NCBI GenBank assembly: GCA_963925495.1 | Contig: CAWUST010000013.1 | Span: 1 to 18,271, forward strand | Source of the DNA: UBA2108 sp963925495 | GTDB lineage: Bacteria; Bacteroidota; Bacteroidia; Flavobacteriales_G; Salibacteraceae | Reading direction: 5' to 3' | DNA length: 18,271 nt | Part shown: piece after piece, positions 7,418-15,562 of the stretch | How the letters are laid out: each line of letters opens with the position of its first letter | Numbering within the stretch: the stretch's first letter is position 1 | Program-made: the position numbers and the translations under genes | The notes under the pieces: model-generated | What the model saw: only the letters and a program-made list of their open reading frames with translations | The model's database searches: none | What the model was told of the DNA's origin: nothing

Positions 7418-8026
7418 TTAGATTCGATTTTCATCTTTGTATTGATATTCCCTCCAGACTAATCCACATGTTTTTAGTAAGTTAAAAGGGACAGATACAC
7501 CTACGGTATTCCAATCTTTATTTGCTGTTTTATTGAAAGCATTAATAACCAAAACTGGGTAATTGGTTTCTAAGACTTCAATTTCAGTTTTGTATTTACC
7601 GCTTTTATTTTTATTGTTCGCTAGCCATACATGTAGATCAGAATAGATAATATTCGGCTCAATGTATTTTTTGAAGATACTTATTAGGTCTTTTTTATCT
7701 ATCCAAATCATTCTTTTTGGAAAAAAATAAGCCAAATAATTCGCTTCTGATTTGTGCATCCAGCCTTTTACTTCAGGATACATGCTGTACAATTCTAAAT
7801 AGAGATCGTTAAAATCGAAATCTCTAAATTTTTCAGAAACATTGGTGTGTTTGTTCCAGCCATAAAGTTGGAGGTCAATATCACGCCTTTGAAAAACCAT
7901 GTCATTCCCCGATCCAGAATTAAATCGGATAATTTTTTCTATATGAAGTTGATTAAAATAATAGGAGTCGGCAAGTGTGGCTTTCGAATTTTCGTAAGCC
8001 AAGCTTTTTTGAAAGTTGTGAGGCAT
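7418..8026 (-). CDS. Uncharacterised protein, possible PD-(D/E)XK-type nuclease
   Basis: No firm family recognised. The preferred ATG gives 202 residues; a GTG at 8056 would add ten. No signal peptide or membrane segment is visible, so it should be cytoplasmic. The central part reads FQRRDIDLQLYG, then VSEKFRDFDFNDLYLELYSMYP. An acidic strand followed about 14 residues later by a strand with an acidic residue and Lys, then an acidic helix, is the layout of PD-(D/E)XK restriction-type folds. With the GTG numbering the candidate residues are Asp59, Asp61, Glu75, Lys76 and Glu88. The acid-x-Lys spacing is not canonical (Ser at the expected acid position), so this is a hypothesis. Trp and Tyr residues are frequent. 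The gene converges with the DNA methyltransferase, 56 bases apart, which fits a restriction partner but does not prove it. A TTG (8087-8089) and TAGCTTTT (8058-8065), 21 nt apart, could be its promoter. Confidence 0.7.
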   Translation of the reverse strand: MPHNFQKSLAYENSKATLADSYYFNQLHIEKIIRFNSGSGNDMVFQRRDIDLQLYGWNKHTNVSEKFRDFDFNDLYLELYSMYPEVKGWMHKSEANYLAYFFPKRMIWIDKKDLISIFKKYIEPNIIYSDLHVWLANNKNKSGKYKTEIEVLETNYPVLVINAFNKTANKDWNTVGVSVPFNLLKTCGLVWREYQYKDENRI

Positions 8027-8056
8027 TTGGTAAAAGTAAGTTTTAATGTCTAGCAC

Positions 8057-8357
8057 AAAAAGCTATAATTTTGAAAATACCTTCCGCAATTGCTTGAAAT
8101 AGAGGAAGAAATTGTAGCAAGTTCGGTCTAATATTTAAAACCATTCCTTCATTCTTAAGAGCTATTACTTATTTGAAAATAATGCTGAGATCCCCCTTTT
8201 AGCATTTGTTGGAAATTAGAAGATTGTTTTATTTTGTACCTAGTCAATTCTAAATCAATTCTTTAAAAAACTCTTATTCGAATTTTGGTTTATACCTATA
8301 TTTTGCATCGTTCTAGTAAATTTGCTGCCATTGTTATATAGACAATAAAAAGATATT
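8057..8357. other. Intergenic region between two divergent genes
   Basis: About 300 bases separating the divergent nuclease-like gene and the mutase gene. Its left edge holds the weak promoter of the former and its right edge the candidate -7 element of the latter. I see no ORF with coding-like protein, no RNA gene and no strong hairpin in the middle. Confidence 0.5.
8317..8324 (+). promoter_or_regulatory. Candidate -7 element upstream of the IcmF gene
   Basis: TAAATTTG matches TAnnTTTG and ends 33 nt before the ATG. The nearest TTTG upstream (8302-8305) is only 11 nt away, so the -33 partner is not convincing. Confidence 0.3.
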
Positions 8358-9911
8358 ATGGAACAAGTATTACCTTACATCCCACAAAATAAAGTTAGAA
8401 TCGTTACTGCGGCTTCGTTGTTTGATGGACACGATGCAGCCATAAATATTATGCGCAGAATTATTCAAGCAACGGGAGTTGAAGTTATTCACCTTGGACA
8501 CGATAGAAGTGTAGAAGAGGTTGTTGATTGCGCAATTCAAGAAGATGCAAATTCCATTGCATTAACTTCATACCAAGGAGGGCATAATGAATACTTTAAG
8601 TATATGTTCGATCTTTTAAAAGAAAGGGGAGCAGAGCATATTAAAATTTTCGGTGGAGGTGGAGGAGTGATTCTTCCGACTGAAATAGAAGAACTTCACC
8701 AATATGGAATTACTAAAATATATAGTCCGGATGATGGTCGCAAACAGGGACTTCAAGGAATGATCAATGACTTGATCAAACAAAGTGATTATCCATTAGG
8801 GAAAAACATAGATGGGGAAATTAAAAAATTACCAAATAAAAACGTTTCAGCAATTGCCAGATTAATTTCAGCAGCGGAAAACTTTCCAGTTGAATCTAAA
8901 GCGGATCTAGATGAAATAACTAAAAAAGCCAAATCTATAAAAACACCAGTATTGGGAATTACTGGAACTGGTGGTTCTGGAAAATCTTCCCTGGTTGATG
9001 AGTTGGTTAGACGTTTTTTAGTGGATTTTGAGGATAAAACTATTGCCGTAGTTTCAGTTGATCCATCTAAAAAGAAAACAGGTGGTGCTTTGTTGGGCGA
9101 TAGAATTCGGATGAACTCGATAAAAAATAGTCGAGTTTATATGCGTTCTTTGGCAACAAGACAAAGTAATTTGGCACTTTCACGTCATGTAGAAGATGCT
9201 TTAAATATTATAAAAGTTGCCAATTATGACCTAATTATTTTAGAAACTTCAGGAATAGGGCAAAGCGATACAGAAATTCTCGATTTTTCGGATGTTTCTC
9301 TTTATGTAATGACTCCAGAATATGGGGCGGCTACTCAATTAGAAAAAATCGATATGCTCGATTTTGCTGATGTAATTGCTATCAATAAATTTGACAAAAG
9401 AGGTGGGTTAGATGCGCTTCGTGATGTAAAAAAACAATACCAACGAAATCACAATAAATTTGACGTGCCTCCAGAGGACATACCCGTTATAGGAACTATT
9501 GCTTCTCAGTTTAACGATCCAGGAACCAATGATCTTTACAAGGTATTGATGGATGAAATATCGGTAAAATGTAACTCTAGTCTTGTTAGCAATTTGGTAA
9601 TAACCAATGAGATGAGTGAAAAGATATTTATTATTCCGCCTAAAAGAACTAGGTACCTTTCTGAGATAAGTGAAAACAATAGAACTTATGACTCATGGGT
9701 AGAATCTCAAGGTGAAATTGCCCAAAAACTATATGCCTTAAATGAATCGATAGACTCTTTAAAAAACTCAGATATTGATGATAAAGACATAATAATTAAA
9801 GGGTTACAGGAAAATTTTGAAAAAATAAAATTAGACCTAGACCCTCACAATTGGAAACTGATTGAAGAATGGAGTTTGGTGAAAAAAAAAATACACCGAC
9901 CCAGTTTTTAA
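8358..9911 (+). CDS. icmF: IcmF N-terminal half: B12-binding and MeaB-like GTPase domains
   Basis: 517 residues covering the first half of IcmF, the fused isobutyryl-CoA mutase. Residues 12-145 are the cobalamin-binding Rossmann domain: SLFDGHDAAINIMRR with His25 as the lower axial ligand, then TSYQGGH and the GGGGGV loop. Residues 196-415 are the G-protein chaperone domain: Walker A GTGGSGKSS (203-211), SVDPSKKKTGG, the LATR segment, ETSGIGQSD (296-304) and the base-specificity motif NKFD (343-346). It loads and protects adenosylcobalamin in a GTP-dependent way. The remaining residues form the helical linker. The frame ends at a TAA created within TTTTTAAA; the linker and mutase domain continue in the next frame, and the normal protein would be about 1126 residues. 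As found, this is either half of a broken gene, half of a split enzyme, or the product before a +1 recoding event. Confidence 0.93.
   Translation: MEQVLPYIPQNKVRIVTAASLFDGHDAAINIMRRIIQATGVEVIHLGHDRSVEEVVDCAIQEDANSIALTSYQGGHNEYFKYMFDLLKERGAEHIKIFGGGGGVILPTEIEELHQYGITKIYSPDDGRKQGLQGMINDLIKQSDYPLGKNIDGEIKKLPNKNVSAIARLISAAENFPVESKADLDEITKKAKSIKTPVLGITGTGGSGKSSLVDELVRRFLVDFEDKTIAVVSVDPSKKKTGGALLGDRIRMNSIKNSRVYMRSLATRQSNLALSRHVEDALNIIKVANYDLIILETSGIGQSDTEILDFSDVSLYVMTPEYGAATQLEKIDMLDFADVIAINKFDKRGGLDALRDVKKQYQRNHNKFDVPPEDIPVIGTIASQFNDPGTNDLYKVLMDEISVKCNSSLVSNLVITNEMSEKIFIIPPKRTRYLSEISENNRTYDSWVESQGEIAQKLYALNESIDSLKNSDIDDKDIIIKGLQENFEKIKLDLDPHNWKLIEEWSLVKKKIHRPSF
9905..9911 (+). other. Frame-change site within icmF (T5 tract and UAA)
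   Basis: The upstream frame reads AGT TTT TAA and stops. Starting one base later, TTT AAA TTT AAA GTT CGT GAC encodes FKFKVRD and runs without a stop through the TTG at 9934 into the whole mutase domain. Removing one T from the five at 9905-9909 restores a single 1126-codon gene. A P-site UUU could re-pair on UUU after a +1 slip with UAA in the A site, which resembles the CUU-UGA site of prfB; no upstream Shine-Dalgarno-like stimulator is seen. A sequencing error in the homopolymer or a true frameshift mutation are the simpler explanations. Confidence 0.8.
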
Positions 9912-9933
9912 ATTTAAAGTTCGTGACAAAGAA

Positions 9934-11739
9934 TTGAGCATTCAAACACACAGTGAATCACTTTCTCATTCCCAAATCCCCAAAGTATCACTTCCAAAAT
10001 ACAAAGCCTGGGGAGATTTATTAAAATGGCTTTTAAGTGAGAATGTTCCTGGAGAGTTTCCTTATGCTGCAGGTCTATTTCCGTTTAAACGTGAAGGTGA
10101 AGATCCGACTAGAATGTTTGCTGGCGAGGGTGGACCAGAAAGAACCAATAAACGATTTCATTATGTAAGTTTAGGTATGCCTGCAAAAAGGCTTTCAACA
10201 GCTTTTGATTCAGTTACTCTATATGGAAATGATCCGGATTTAAGGCCAGATATTTATGGGAAAATTGGAAATGCAGGTGTTTCAATTTGTTGTTTAGACG
10301 ATGCGAAAAAGTTGTACTCAGGATTTAATTTGGCTGATTCCATGACTTCTGTATCCATGACTATAAATGGTCCTGCGCCTATGATGCTTGGCTTTTTTAT
10401 GAATGCCGCAATTGATCAACAATGTGAATTATATATTCATAAAAATGGACTTGAAAAAGAAGTAGAAATAAAGATTGAAAAAATATACGCACAAAAAGGA
10501 ACAAAGAGACCGTCCTATCAAGGTGGCTTACCAGAAGGAAACGATGGTTTGGGATTGCTGTTAATTGGTGTGACCGGTGACCAAGTTTTGGATGCGAAAG
10601 TGTATCAGGATATAAAATATAGAACTCTGAATTCGGTGCGTGGAACAGTACAAGCTGATATTTTGAAGGAAGATCAAGCTCAGAATACCTGTATATTTTC
10701 TACCGAGTTTGCTCTCCGACTAATGGGCGATGTTCAAGAATATTTCATAGAAAAAAACGTACGTAATTTTTATTCTGTTTCCATTTCTGGTTACCACATT
10801 GCAGAAGCCGGGGCAAACCCAATTTCTCAACTGGCTTTCACACTTGCAAATGGGTTTACTTATGTTGAGTATTACTTGAGTAGGGGAATGGACATAAACA
10901 AGTTTGGACCAAATCTATCCTTCTTTTTTAGCAATGGAATAGATCCTGAATATGCTGTAATTGGTAGAGTTGCCCGTAGAATATGGGCCAAAGCCATGAG
11001 GTATAAATACAAGGCAAACCCAAGGTCACAGATGCTGAAATATCACATTCAAACATCTGGACGTTCGTTGCATGCTCAAGAAATTGATTTCAATGATATC
11101 CGTACAACCTTACAAGCTCTTTATGCCATTTATGATAATTGTAATAGCTTACACACGAATGCTTATGACGAGGCTATAACAACACCTACCGAAGCATCGG
11201 TGAGAAGAGCGATGGCAATTCAGCTAATTATTAATAAGGAATTGGGTTTAACGAAAAATGAAAACCCATTACAAGGTGCATTTATCATTGATGATCTAAC
11301 CGATTTAGTTGAAGAAGCTGTACTTATGGAGTTTGATAGGATAACTGAAAGAGGTGGAGTTTTAGGTGCTATGGAAACTATGTACCAGCGTTCAAAAATT
11401 CAAGAAGAATCTCTTTACTACGAAACTTTAAAACACAATGGTGAATTCCCAATAATAGGTGTAAATACTTTTTTAAGTTCAGAAGGATCTCCTACTGTTA
11501 CTCCAAAAGAAGTAATTAGAGCCACTTCGCAGGAAAAGGAATATCAGATAAACATGTTGGGAGAGCTACATACTAAAAATGAAGAAAATAATAATGTGTG
11601 GCTGGATAAAATTCAAAATGCAGCGGTTCAAAATGAAAATATTTTTGAGGTTTTAATGGAAGCTTCTAAGTGGTGTTCTCTTGGTCAAATTACAAGTGCC
11701 TTGTTTAATGTAGGTGGACAATATAGAAGGAATATGTAG
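9934..11739 (+). CDS. icmF: IcmF C-terminal half: acyl-CoA mutase substrate-binding domain
   Basis: Up to 601 residues holding the TIM-barrel mutase part of IcmF. It starts in the linker (SESLSHSQIPKVSLPKYKAW) and continues with ENVPGEFPYAAGLFPFKREGEDPTRMFAGEG, TAFDSVTLYGNDPD, SMTINGPAP, RGTVQADILKEDQAQNTCIF, SISGYHIAEAGANP and HIQTSGRSLHAQEIDFNDIRTT, all characteristic. The substrate-specificity pair is Phe49 and Gln250, where methylmalonyl-CoA mutase has Tyr and Arg, so it should act on isobutyryl-CoA/butyryl-CoA, not methylmalonyl-CoA. An extra segment at about 170-225 (KEVEIKIEKIYAQKGTKRPS) is an insertion relative to the mutases I recall. The only start in this frame near the break is a TTG at 9934, 22 bases after the upstream stop and without a recognisable signal; without frameshifting, translation would need this start or reinitiation. 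The domain itself shows no internal damage. Confidence 0.93.
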   Translation: MSIQTHSESLSHSQIPKVSLPKYKAWGDLLKWLLSENVPGEFPYAAGLFPFKREGEDPTRMFAGEGGPERTNKRFHYVSLGMPAKRLSTAFDSVTLYGNDPDLRPDIYGKIGNAGVSICCLDDAKKLYSGFNLADSMTSVSMTINGPAPMMLGFFMNAAIDQQCELYIHKNGLEKEVEIKIEKIYAQKGTKRPSYQGGLPEGNDGLGLLLIGVTGDQVLDAKVYQDIKYRTLNSVRGTVQADILKEDQAQNTCIFSTEFALRLMGDVQEYFIEKNVRNFYSVSISGYHIAEAGANPISQLAFTLANGFTYVEYYLSRGMDINKFGPNLSFFFSNGIDPEYAVIGRVARRIWAKAMRYKYKANPRSQMLKYHIQTSGRSLHAQEIDFNDIRTTLQALYAIYDNCNSLHTNAYDEAITTPTEASVRRAMAIQLIINKELGLTKNENPLQGAFIIDDLTDLVEEAVLMEFDRITERGGVLGAMETMYQRSKIQEESLYYETLKHNGEFPIIGVNTFLSSEGSPTVTPKEVIRATSQEKEYQINMLGELHTKNEENNNVWLDKIQNAAVQNENIFEVLMEASKWCSLGQITSALFNVGGQYRRNM

Positions 11740-11793
11740 GCTTTTGGTCTATCCAATTACGAACCACACCACCCGGTATATTCGTTATTGGTA

Positions 11794-12324
11794 TTATTCG
11801 AAAAAACTAAAATTTACATTACCGTATTTACGAAGTTCGACAAAGTTTTTATGATCAGAAAAACTAGTGTATGGTCCATGTTCCATTATTAATAGGCCGT
11901 TGGGAGCAAGCCATTCATTATTAAAAACTAAATCTGGAATATCAATTAAGTTTTTGTTCTGATAAGGTGGGTCAGCAAAAATAACGGAGTAAGATTTATG
12001 GTTTTTTTTGACCAGAAATTTAAACACATCTGCTTTGAATGTATGAATCGGTAAATCAAAATCAGAAGCCGTTTTATTTATGTATTTCAAACATTGGAAA
12101 TTCTGCTCAACTGCCAAAATTTCGAGACATTCTCTTGAACCAAACTCGTAGCTAATATTTCCAGTTCCAGAGAATAAATCGAGCAAAGAAACTTGAGGAA
12201 AATCTATTCTATTGTTTAAAATGTTGAACAAAGCTTCTTTTGCGAAATCTGTGGTAGGACGAACTGGTAAGCTTTTGGGTGCAATAATTTTATGTCCCTT
12301 TAACCTGCCTCCGATTATTCGCAC
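11794..12324 (-). CDS. rsmD: 16S rRNA (guanine(966)-N(2))-methyltransferase RsmD
   Basis: A 176-residue methyltransferase of normal length for RsmD, which methylates G966 of 16S rRNA on the assembled small subunit using S-adenosylmethionine. It starts with the typical RIIGGRLKG, followed by VRPTTDFAKEALFNIL (21-36), the SAM-binding DLFSGTGNISYE (49-60), the acidic loop VEQN and the catalytic DPPY (118-121). The start is GTG at 12324, overlapping the end of the DUF3822 gene by 10 bases (the GTG shares bases with the final TGC-GAA-TAA), so the two are probably translationally coupled. It is the last gene of the minus-strand unit and converges with icmF, 54 bases away; I see no clear terminator in that gap. 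Confidence 0.95.
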   Translation of the reverse strand: MRIIGGRLKGHKIIAPKSLPVRPTTDFAKEALFNILNNRIDFPQVSLLDLFSGTGNISYEFGSRECLEILAVEQNFQCLKYINKTASDFDLPIHTFKADVFKFLVKKNHKSYSVIFADPPYQNKNLIDIPDLVFNNEWLAPNGLLIMEHGPYTSFSDHKNFVELRKYGNVNFSFFE

Positions 12325-13160
12325 AAAAACATATTTAAAAGTGTGAAATTTCTAGAAATGGCTGCATCATTCAAGTATTCCGTTTTGAGTCCTTGCAACT
12401 CTCTAAATACATTCGTATTTGGTAAATATTCCATGGCTAATTTTTCATTAAAATCAATAAATTTCAATTGTCCACTAATTGCTATATCTATGTCATTGGC
12501 TTCTATTTCCAACTGTTCAAATACATTCAAAGTGTAGTAAATTAAATCTTCGGTATTAGATATATTGAAATAATTAAAGAACATTAATTTTCTTTCTTTA
12601 AAAATGCAGATGTAGGATGCGTTTTTGGAAATAAGCCAACGGCAGCTTCCTTTTTTATGAAAACGAGTGAGCTTCTGTTCTTCTTCTAAAAACGTACTTG
12701 CCAAATTGTTGGTTTTCAAATTTGGCATTGTTTGTTCCAAAACCAATTCAACATTTTTATTTATAATTCCTAGTAAATTGAATTTCCCTGAAATTACATT
12801 TTCGTTTAGCCACGATTCTGAATCAGTAGGTGGGGTAATTTCGATACTCGCTAGTTTCTCTAGTTTGGTAGGCAAGGAAGTTGGTAACAGACAATTTCTT
12901 TCAGAATGAATTGCCATTTTCAACTGCCTGTAATCGTTATTAATAAATTTAATTTTGTTTAATGCAGCTTCTACGTTTGCCGAAGAATTTAAGAAATCCC
13001 TTCCTTCAATTTCTTGTAAAGCTTTCAGCTCAGCTTGGCTTTCATCAACCACACAAACTGTTATCCTGTTGGCTTCGAGAATCCCGTAAAAAAAATAATT
13101 TTGACAGAGATTGGAATCGAAGCTTTCGCTTACCCAGAGATACTCCGATTCAGTTGACAT
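12315..13160 (-). CDS. DUF3822-family protein
   Basis: A 281-residue cytoplasmic protein from the preferred ATG at 13160 (MSTESEYLWVSESF), which lies 16 bases after the upstream stop. A longer reading from 13211 would overlap the previous gene and add 17 residues unlike a family start. The features fit DUF3822, an actin/ASKHA-like fold family of Bacteroidota encoded next to rsmD: opening strand with YFFYGILEANRITVCVVDE, a central ILEYNV-like region (NLLGIINKNVELVLEQTM), then ICIFKERKLMFFNYFNISNTEDLIYY and a C-terminal IAISGQLKF strand. The molecular function of the family is unknown; its position points to a link with ribosome or RNA processing, which is an inference from gene order only. Overlaps rsmD by 10 bases. 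Confidence 0.85.
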   Translation of the reverse strand: MSTESEYLWVSESFDSNLCQNYFFYGILEANRITVCVVDESQAELKALQEIEGRDFLNSSANVEAALNKIKFINNDYRQLKMAIHSERNCLLPTSLPTKLEKLASIEITPPTDSESWLNENVISGKFNLLGIINKNVELVLEQTMPNLKTNNLASTFLEEEQKLTRFHKKGSCRWLISKNASYICIFKERKLMFFNYFNISNTEDLIYYTLNVFEQLEIEANDIDIAISGQLKFIDFNEKLAMEYLPNTNVFRELQGLKTEYLNDAAISRNFTLLNMFLCE

Positions 13161-13176
13161 GTTATTTATAATTTTA

Positions 13177-13923
13177 TTATTCGCCCCAATTTCCAGAAGT
13201 GGTAGGGTCAACTAAAGAACCAACCATTAAAACTTCAAGTTCTGAAAAAGGTTGAGTATCTGTAATTAAAAAAACAGGAACTTTTACTTTTCCTCTTTCA
13301 ATGATTGTAGCTTCTACCAAAAATTTGGAATAAGTAAAAGGAACATAATTTAATGAATCTAAACTAAAAGGAACTTTACGTTCCAAAAGGTATTTTTCAT
13401 CAAAAATGTTTATAGCAGCAGGAACTTTCGTTGTGTCAATAAAAACATGACCAGAATCAACTGCTTGGATTAGAGTCATACCATCTGGGACAGTTCCGTT
13501 TTGTTTAATAACTAAAAGAGAATCCGTTTTTATAAATTCGATAAGCGAATCAATGTCACCGATATACTTTCCATACTGACTTTTATAAGCCAATTCGGCT
13601 TGTCTTAAATCCTTTAGATTTTGGATAACGTATTGATACCTTCTGTTTTTTTCCTCTTGAAAATCTAGAGGATCTTTAATGGCTTTATAGTTTAGGTAGG
13701 TTAGAACAAGCGAAATACCAATCAGACCGAATAAGATTGCTGAACGATTTTTTTTTGAAAAAACATCAATGGAACTTAATGTAGCTATAATTCCAACAAC
13801 TGAAATTATAGCTGCGGCTAGATTAAATAAAGGTAATTGATCGTTGATAAAGCCCCAAATTAAAAGGAACAATCCAATAACAGTAATGATAAGAGAAATG
13901 TATATTTTTTTTAAAACTTCCAT
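13177..13923 (-). CDS. Membrane-anchored protein of unknown function (Bacteroidota-conserved type)
   Basis: 248 residues from the preferred ATG at 13923 (MEVLKKIYISLIITVIG). Three hydrophobic segments (about 7-25, 33-51 and 60-78) anchor it in the inner membrane. After them comes a region starting EEKNRRYQYVIQNLKDLRQAELAYKSQYGKY, a helix and loop resembling the N-terminal helix of pseudopilins (AELAYKSQYGKYIGDIDSLIEF). The rest is a soluble, beta-rich domain, probably periplasmic, with two segments rich in Pro and Val. An upstream ATG at 13980 would add 19 residues, but a TAAGTTTG element falls inside that stretch and supports the shorter start. I recognise the type as a frequent hypothetical protein of this phylum, next to DUF3822 and rsmD, but know no function. 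Confidence 0.8.
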   Translation of the reverse strand: MEVLKKIYISLIITVIGLFLLIWGFINDQLPLFNLAAAIISVVGIIATLSSIDVFSKKNRSAILFGLIGISLVLTYLNYKAIKDPLDFQEEKNRRYQYVIQNLKDLRQAELAYKSQYGKYIGDIDSLIEFIKTDSLLVIKQNGTVPDGMTLIQAVDSGHVFIDTTKVPAAINIFDEKYLLERKVPFSLDSLNYVPFTYSKFLVEATIIERGKVKVPVFLITDTQPFSELEVLMVGSLVDPTTSGNWGE

Positions 13924-13959
13924 AGAATCAACTAGTATTAACGCCTTTTTGAGGGTGGA

Positions 13960-13987
13960 CAAACTTACAATTTTTTTCAAATGACAA
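13960..13987 (-). promoter_or_regulatory. Candidate promoter of the membrane protein-DUF3822-rsmD unit
   Basis: On the minus strand TTG (13985-13987) and TAAGTTTG (13960-13967) are separated by 17 nt. Transcription would start near 13955, giving a leader of about 30 bases to the ATG at 13923. The spacing is slightly short of the usual 19. Confidence 0.4.
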
Positions 13988-14019
13988 TGCTTTCAAACAT
14001 ATACTTTGAAGCAACGGTC

Positions 14020-14048
14020 TTGACATAAATTATACCTCATATAATTTG
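14020..14048 (+). promoter_or_regulatory. Candidate promoter of the RecD-like helicase gene
   Basis: TTG at 14020-14022 is followed after 18 nt by ATAATTTG (14041-14048), one mismatch from TAnnTTTG. The same DNA contains TTGACA and TATAAT but only 14 nt apart, too close for a classical sigma-70 site. The leader to the GTG at 14141 would be about 85 bases. An alternative is TACTTTTG at 14128-14135, five bases before the start codon, which lacks a good upstream partner and would give a leaderless transcript. Confidence 0.35.
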
Positions 14049-14140
14049 AGCTTATTGAAGCAACTATAAGAGTGTATAAAATTCTTATTTGAGTTTAATT
14101 TACTTCTCCGGAATAGAGGATTGATACTACTTTTGAACTT

Positions 14141-15562
14141 GTGAAAACTACCGAAATAAAAGAATTGTTGCTGAAGAACTTGAACTTGAATCCAACTCAA
14201 GATCAATTTCGGTTTATAAAAAAAATGGCTAGTTTTCTAAATGATGAATACGATGAAAATATTTTTATTCTAAGGGGTTATGCAGGTACTGGCAAAACTA
14301 CTTTGGTGAAAACCATTACTCAATCGCTATCTAAACTTGGCTTAAAATCGGTGTTGCTTGCACCAACTGGGAGAGCTGCAAAAGTACTTTCACGTTATTC
14401 TAATCATCCAGCAAGTACGATTCACAGAAGAATATATTCTCAAGAAACAAAAGATGGTCGAGATTTTTCGTTTACTCGGGCAAGTAACCAAAGTAAAAAC
14501 ACCCTTTTTGTTGTGGATGAGGCATCTATGATAAGTGGGTCTACACAAAACGATGGAGCTATGTACGCTGGGTCCAATTTGCTAGAAGATTTATTGGAAT
14601 ACGTGGAAAATGGTGAAAACTGTAAATTGTTGTTCCTTGGTGATGTAGCACAATTACCACCTGTAAATGAAAAGGTTAGTCCTAGTTTAAGTCCAAAAAT
14701 GTTAAAGTCGGGTTACTACAGAAATGCGGTTTTTTCTGAATTAAAAGAAGTATTGCGACAGCAAAAAGAATCGGGAATTTTGGCAAATGCAACTTTGCAA
14801 AGAACACGATTGATTGAACAAGAGAAGCAACCTCTTTTAAAACCAAATAACCAAGATGTAATTAATTTGGATGGTTATAATTTGGAAGATGAATTGCAAA
14901 CGGCCTATACCGGAAATGGAATTGAAGAAAGTATAATAATTACAAGATCCAATAAGGCCGCAAACATTTACAATCAACAGGTTAGGAATAGAATTTTGTT
15001 TCGAGAAACGGAATTGGAAGTGGGTGATTTAATGATGGTTGTCAAAAATAATTATTTCTGGTTGGATGCAAAAAGTACTGCTGGATTTGTGGCAAATGGT
15101 GATGTTATAGAAGTGCTTTCTTTAGGCAGTATTGTGGAGAAATGGGGCTTTCGTTTTGCTAAGTGTGATGTTAGAATGTTAGATTATCCTCATCAAGAAA
15201 CCTTTGAAGTTCATTTAAATATAAACACGGTTTATTCAGAAGCTCCGGCACTTACTCGGGAAGAGAATGATAAATTATATTCAGCTGTAATGATGGATTA
15301 TCCGGATATTACGAATAGGAAAATGCTATTTCAAAAAATAAAAGAAGATCCTTTTTTTAACGCACTTCAAGTAAAATTTGCCTACGCAATTACTTGCCAT
15401 AAGGCTCAAGGTGGACAATGGGAAAATGTATTTGTAGATCAAGGATATGTGAGTGAGAAAATATTGGGAACTGAGTACATGCGTTGGATGTATACAGCCA
15501 TAACAAGGGCAACGGACAAACTTTTCTTAATTAATTTTAAAGAAGAGTTTATTGATGAGTAG
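14141..15562 (+). CDS. RecD-like superfamily 1B DNA helicase
   Basis: A 473-residue AAA/SF1 helicase of the RecD/PIF1-like type common in Bacteroidota. Motifs in order: Q-motif region LNPTQDQF, Walker A GYAGTGKTT (46-54), motif Ia APTGRAAK (74-81), TIHR (93-96), Walker B VVDEASM (124-130), motif III GDVAQLPPV (167-175), motif IV VLRQQ (204-208), a middle SH3-like insertion rich in beta strands (residues about 290-370), motif V AITCHKAQGGQW and motif VI YTAITRA near the C-terminus. These enzymes unwind DNA 5' to 3' using ATP and act in repair or recombination; unlike true RecD no RecB/RecC partner is encoded nearby. The start is GTG. It is divergent from the membrane-protein/DUF3822/rsmD unit. 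Confidence 0.92.
   Translation: MKTTEIKELLLKNLNLNPTQDQFRFIKKMASFLNDEYDENIFILRGYAGTGKTTLVKTITQSLSKLGLKSVLLAPTGRAAKVLSRYSNHPASTIHRRIYSQETKDGRDFSFTRASNQSKNTLFVVDEASMISGSTQNDGAMYAGSNLLEDLLEYVENGENCKLLFLGDVAQLPPVNEKVSPSLSPKMLKSGYYRNAVFSELKEVLRQQKESGILANATLQRTRLIEQEKQPLLKPNNQDVINLDGYNLEDELQTAYTGNGIEESIIITRSNKAANIYNQQVRNRILFRETELEVGDLMMVVKNNYFWLDAKSTAGFVANGDVIEVLSLGSIVEKWGFRFAKCDVRMLDYPHQETFEVHLNINTVYSEAPALTREENDKLYSAVMMDYPDITNRKMLFQKIKEDPFFNALQVKFAYAITCHKAQGGQWENVFVDQGYVSEKILGTEYMRWMYTAITRATDKLFLINFKEEFIDE

Noticed and set aside
8185..8216. Hairpin AATGCT/AGCATT upstream of icmF as a cobalamin riboswitch
   Set aside because: Only six base pairs and no conserved B12-box-like sequence could be found in the 300-base region.
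8357..11739. Two-subunit methylmalonyl-CoA mutase (mutA/mutB)
   Set aside because: The domain order (B12 domain, GTPase, mutase) and the Phe/Gln pair are those of IcmF; the two-gene look comes from one frameshift.
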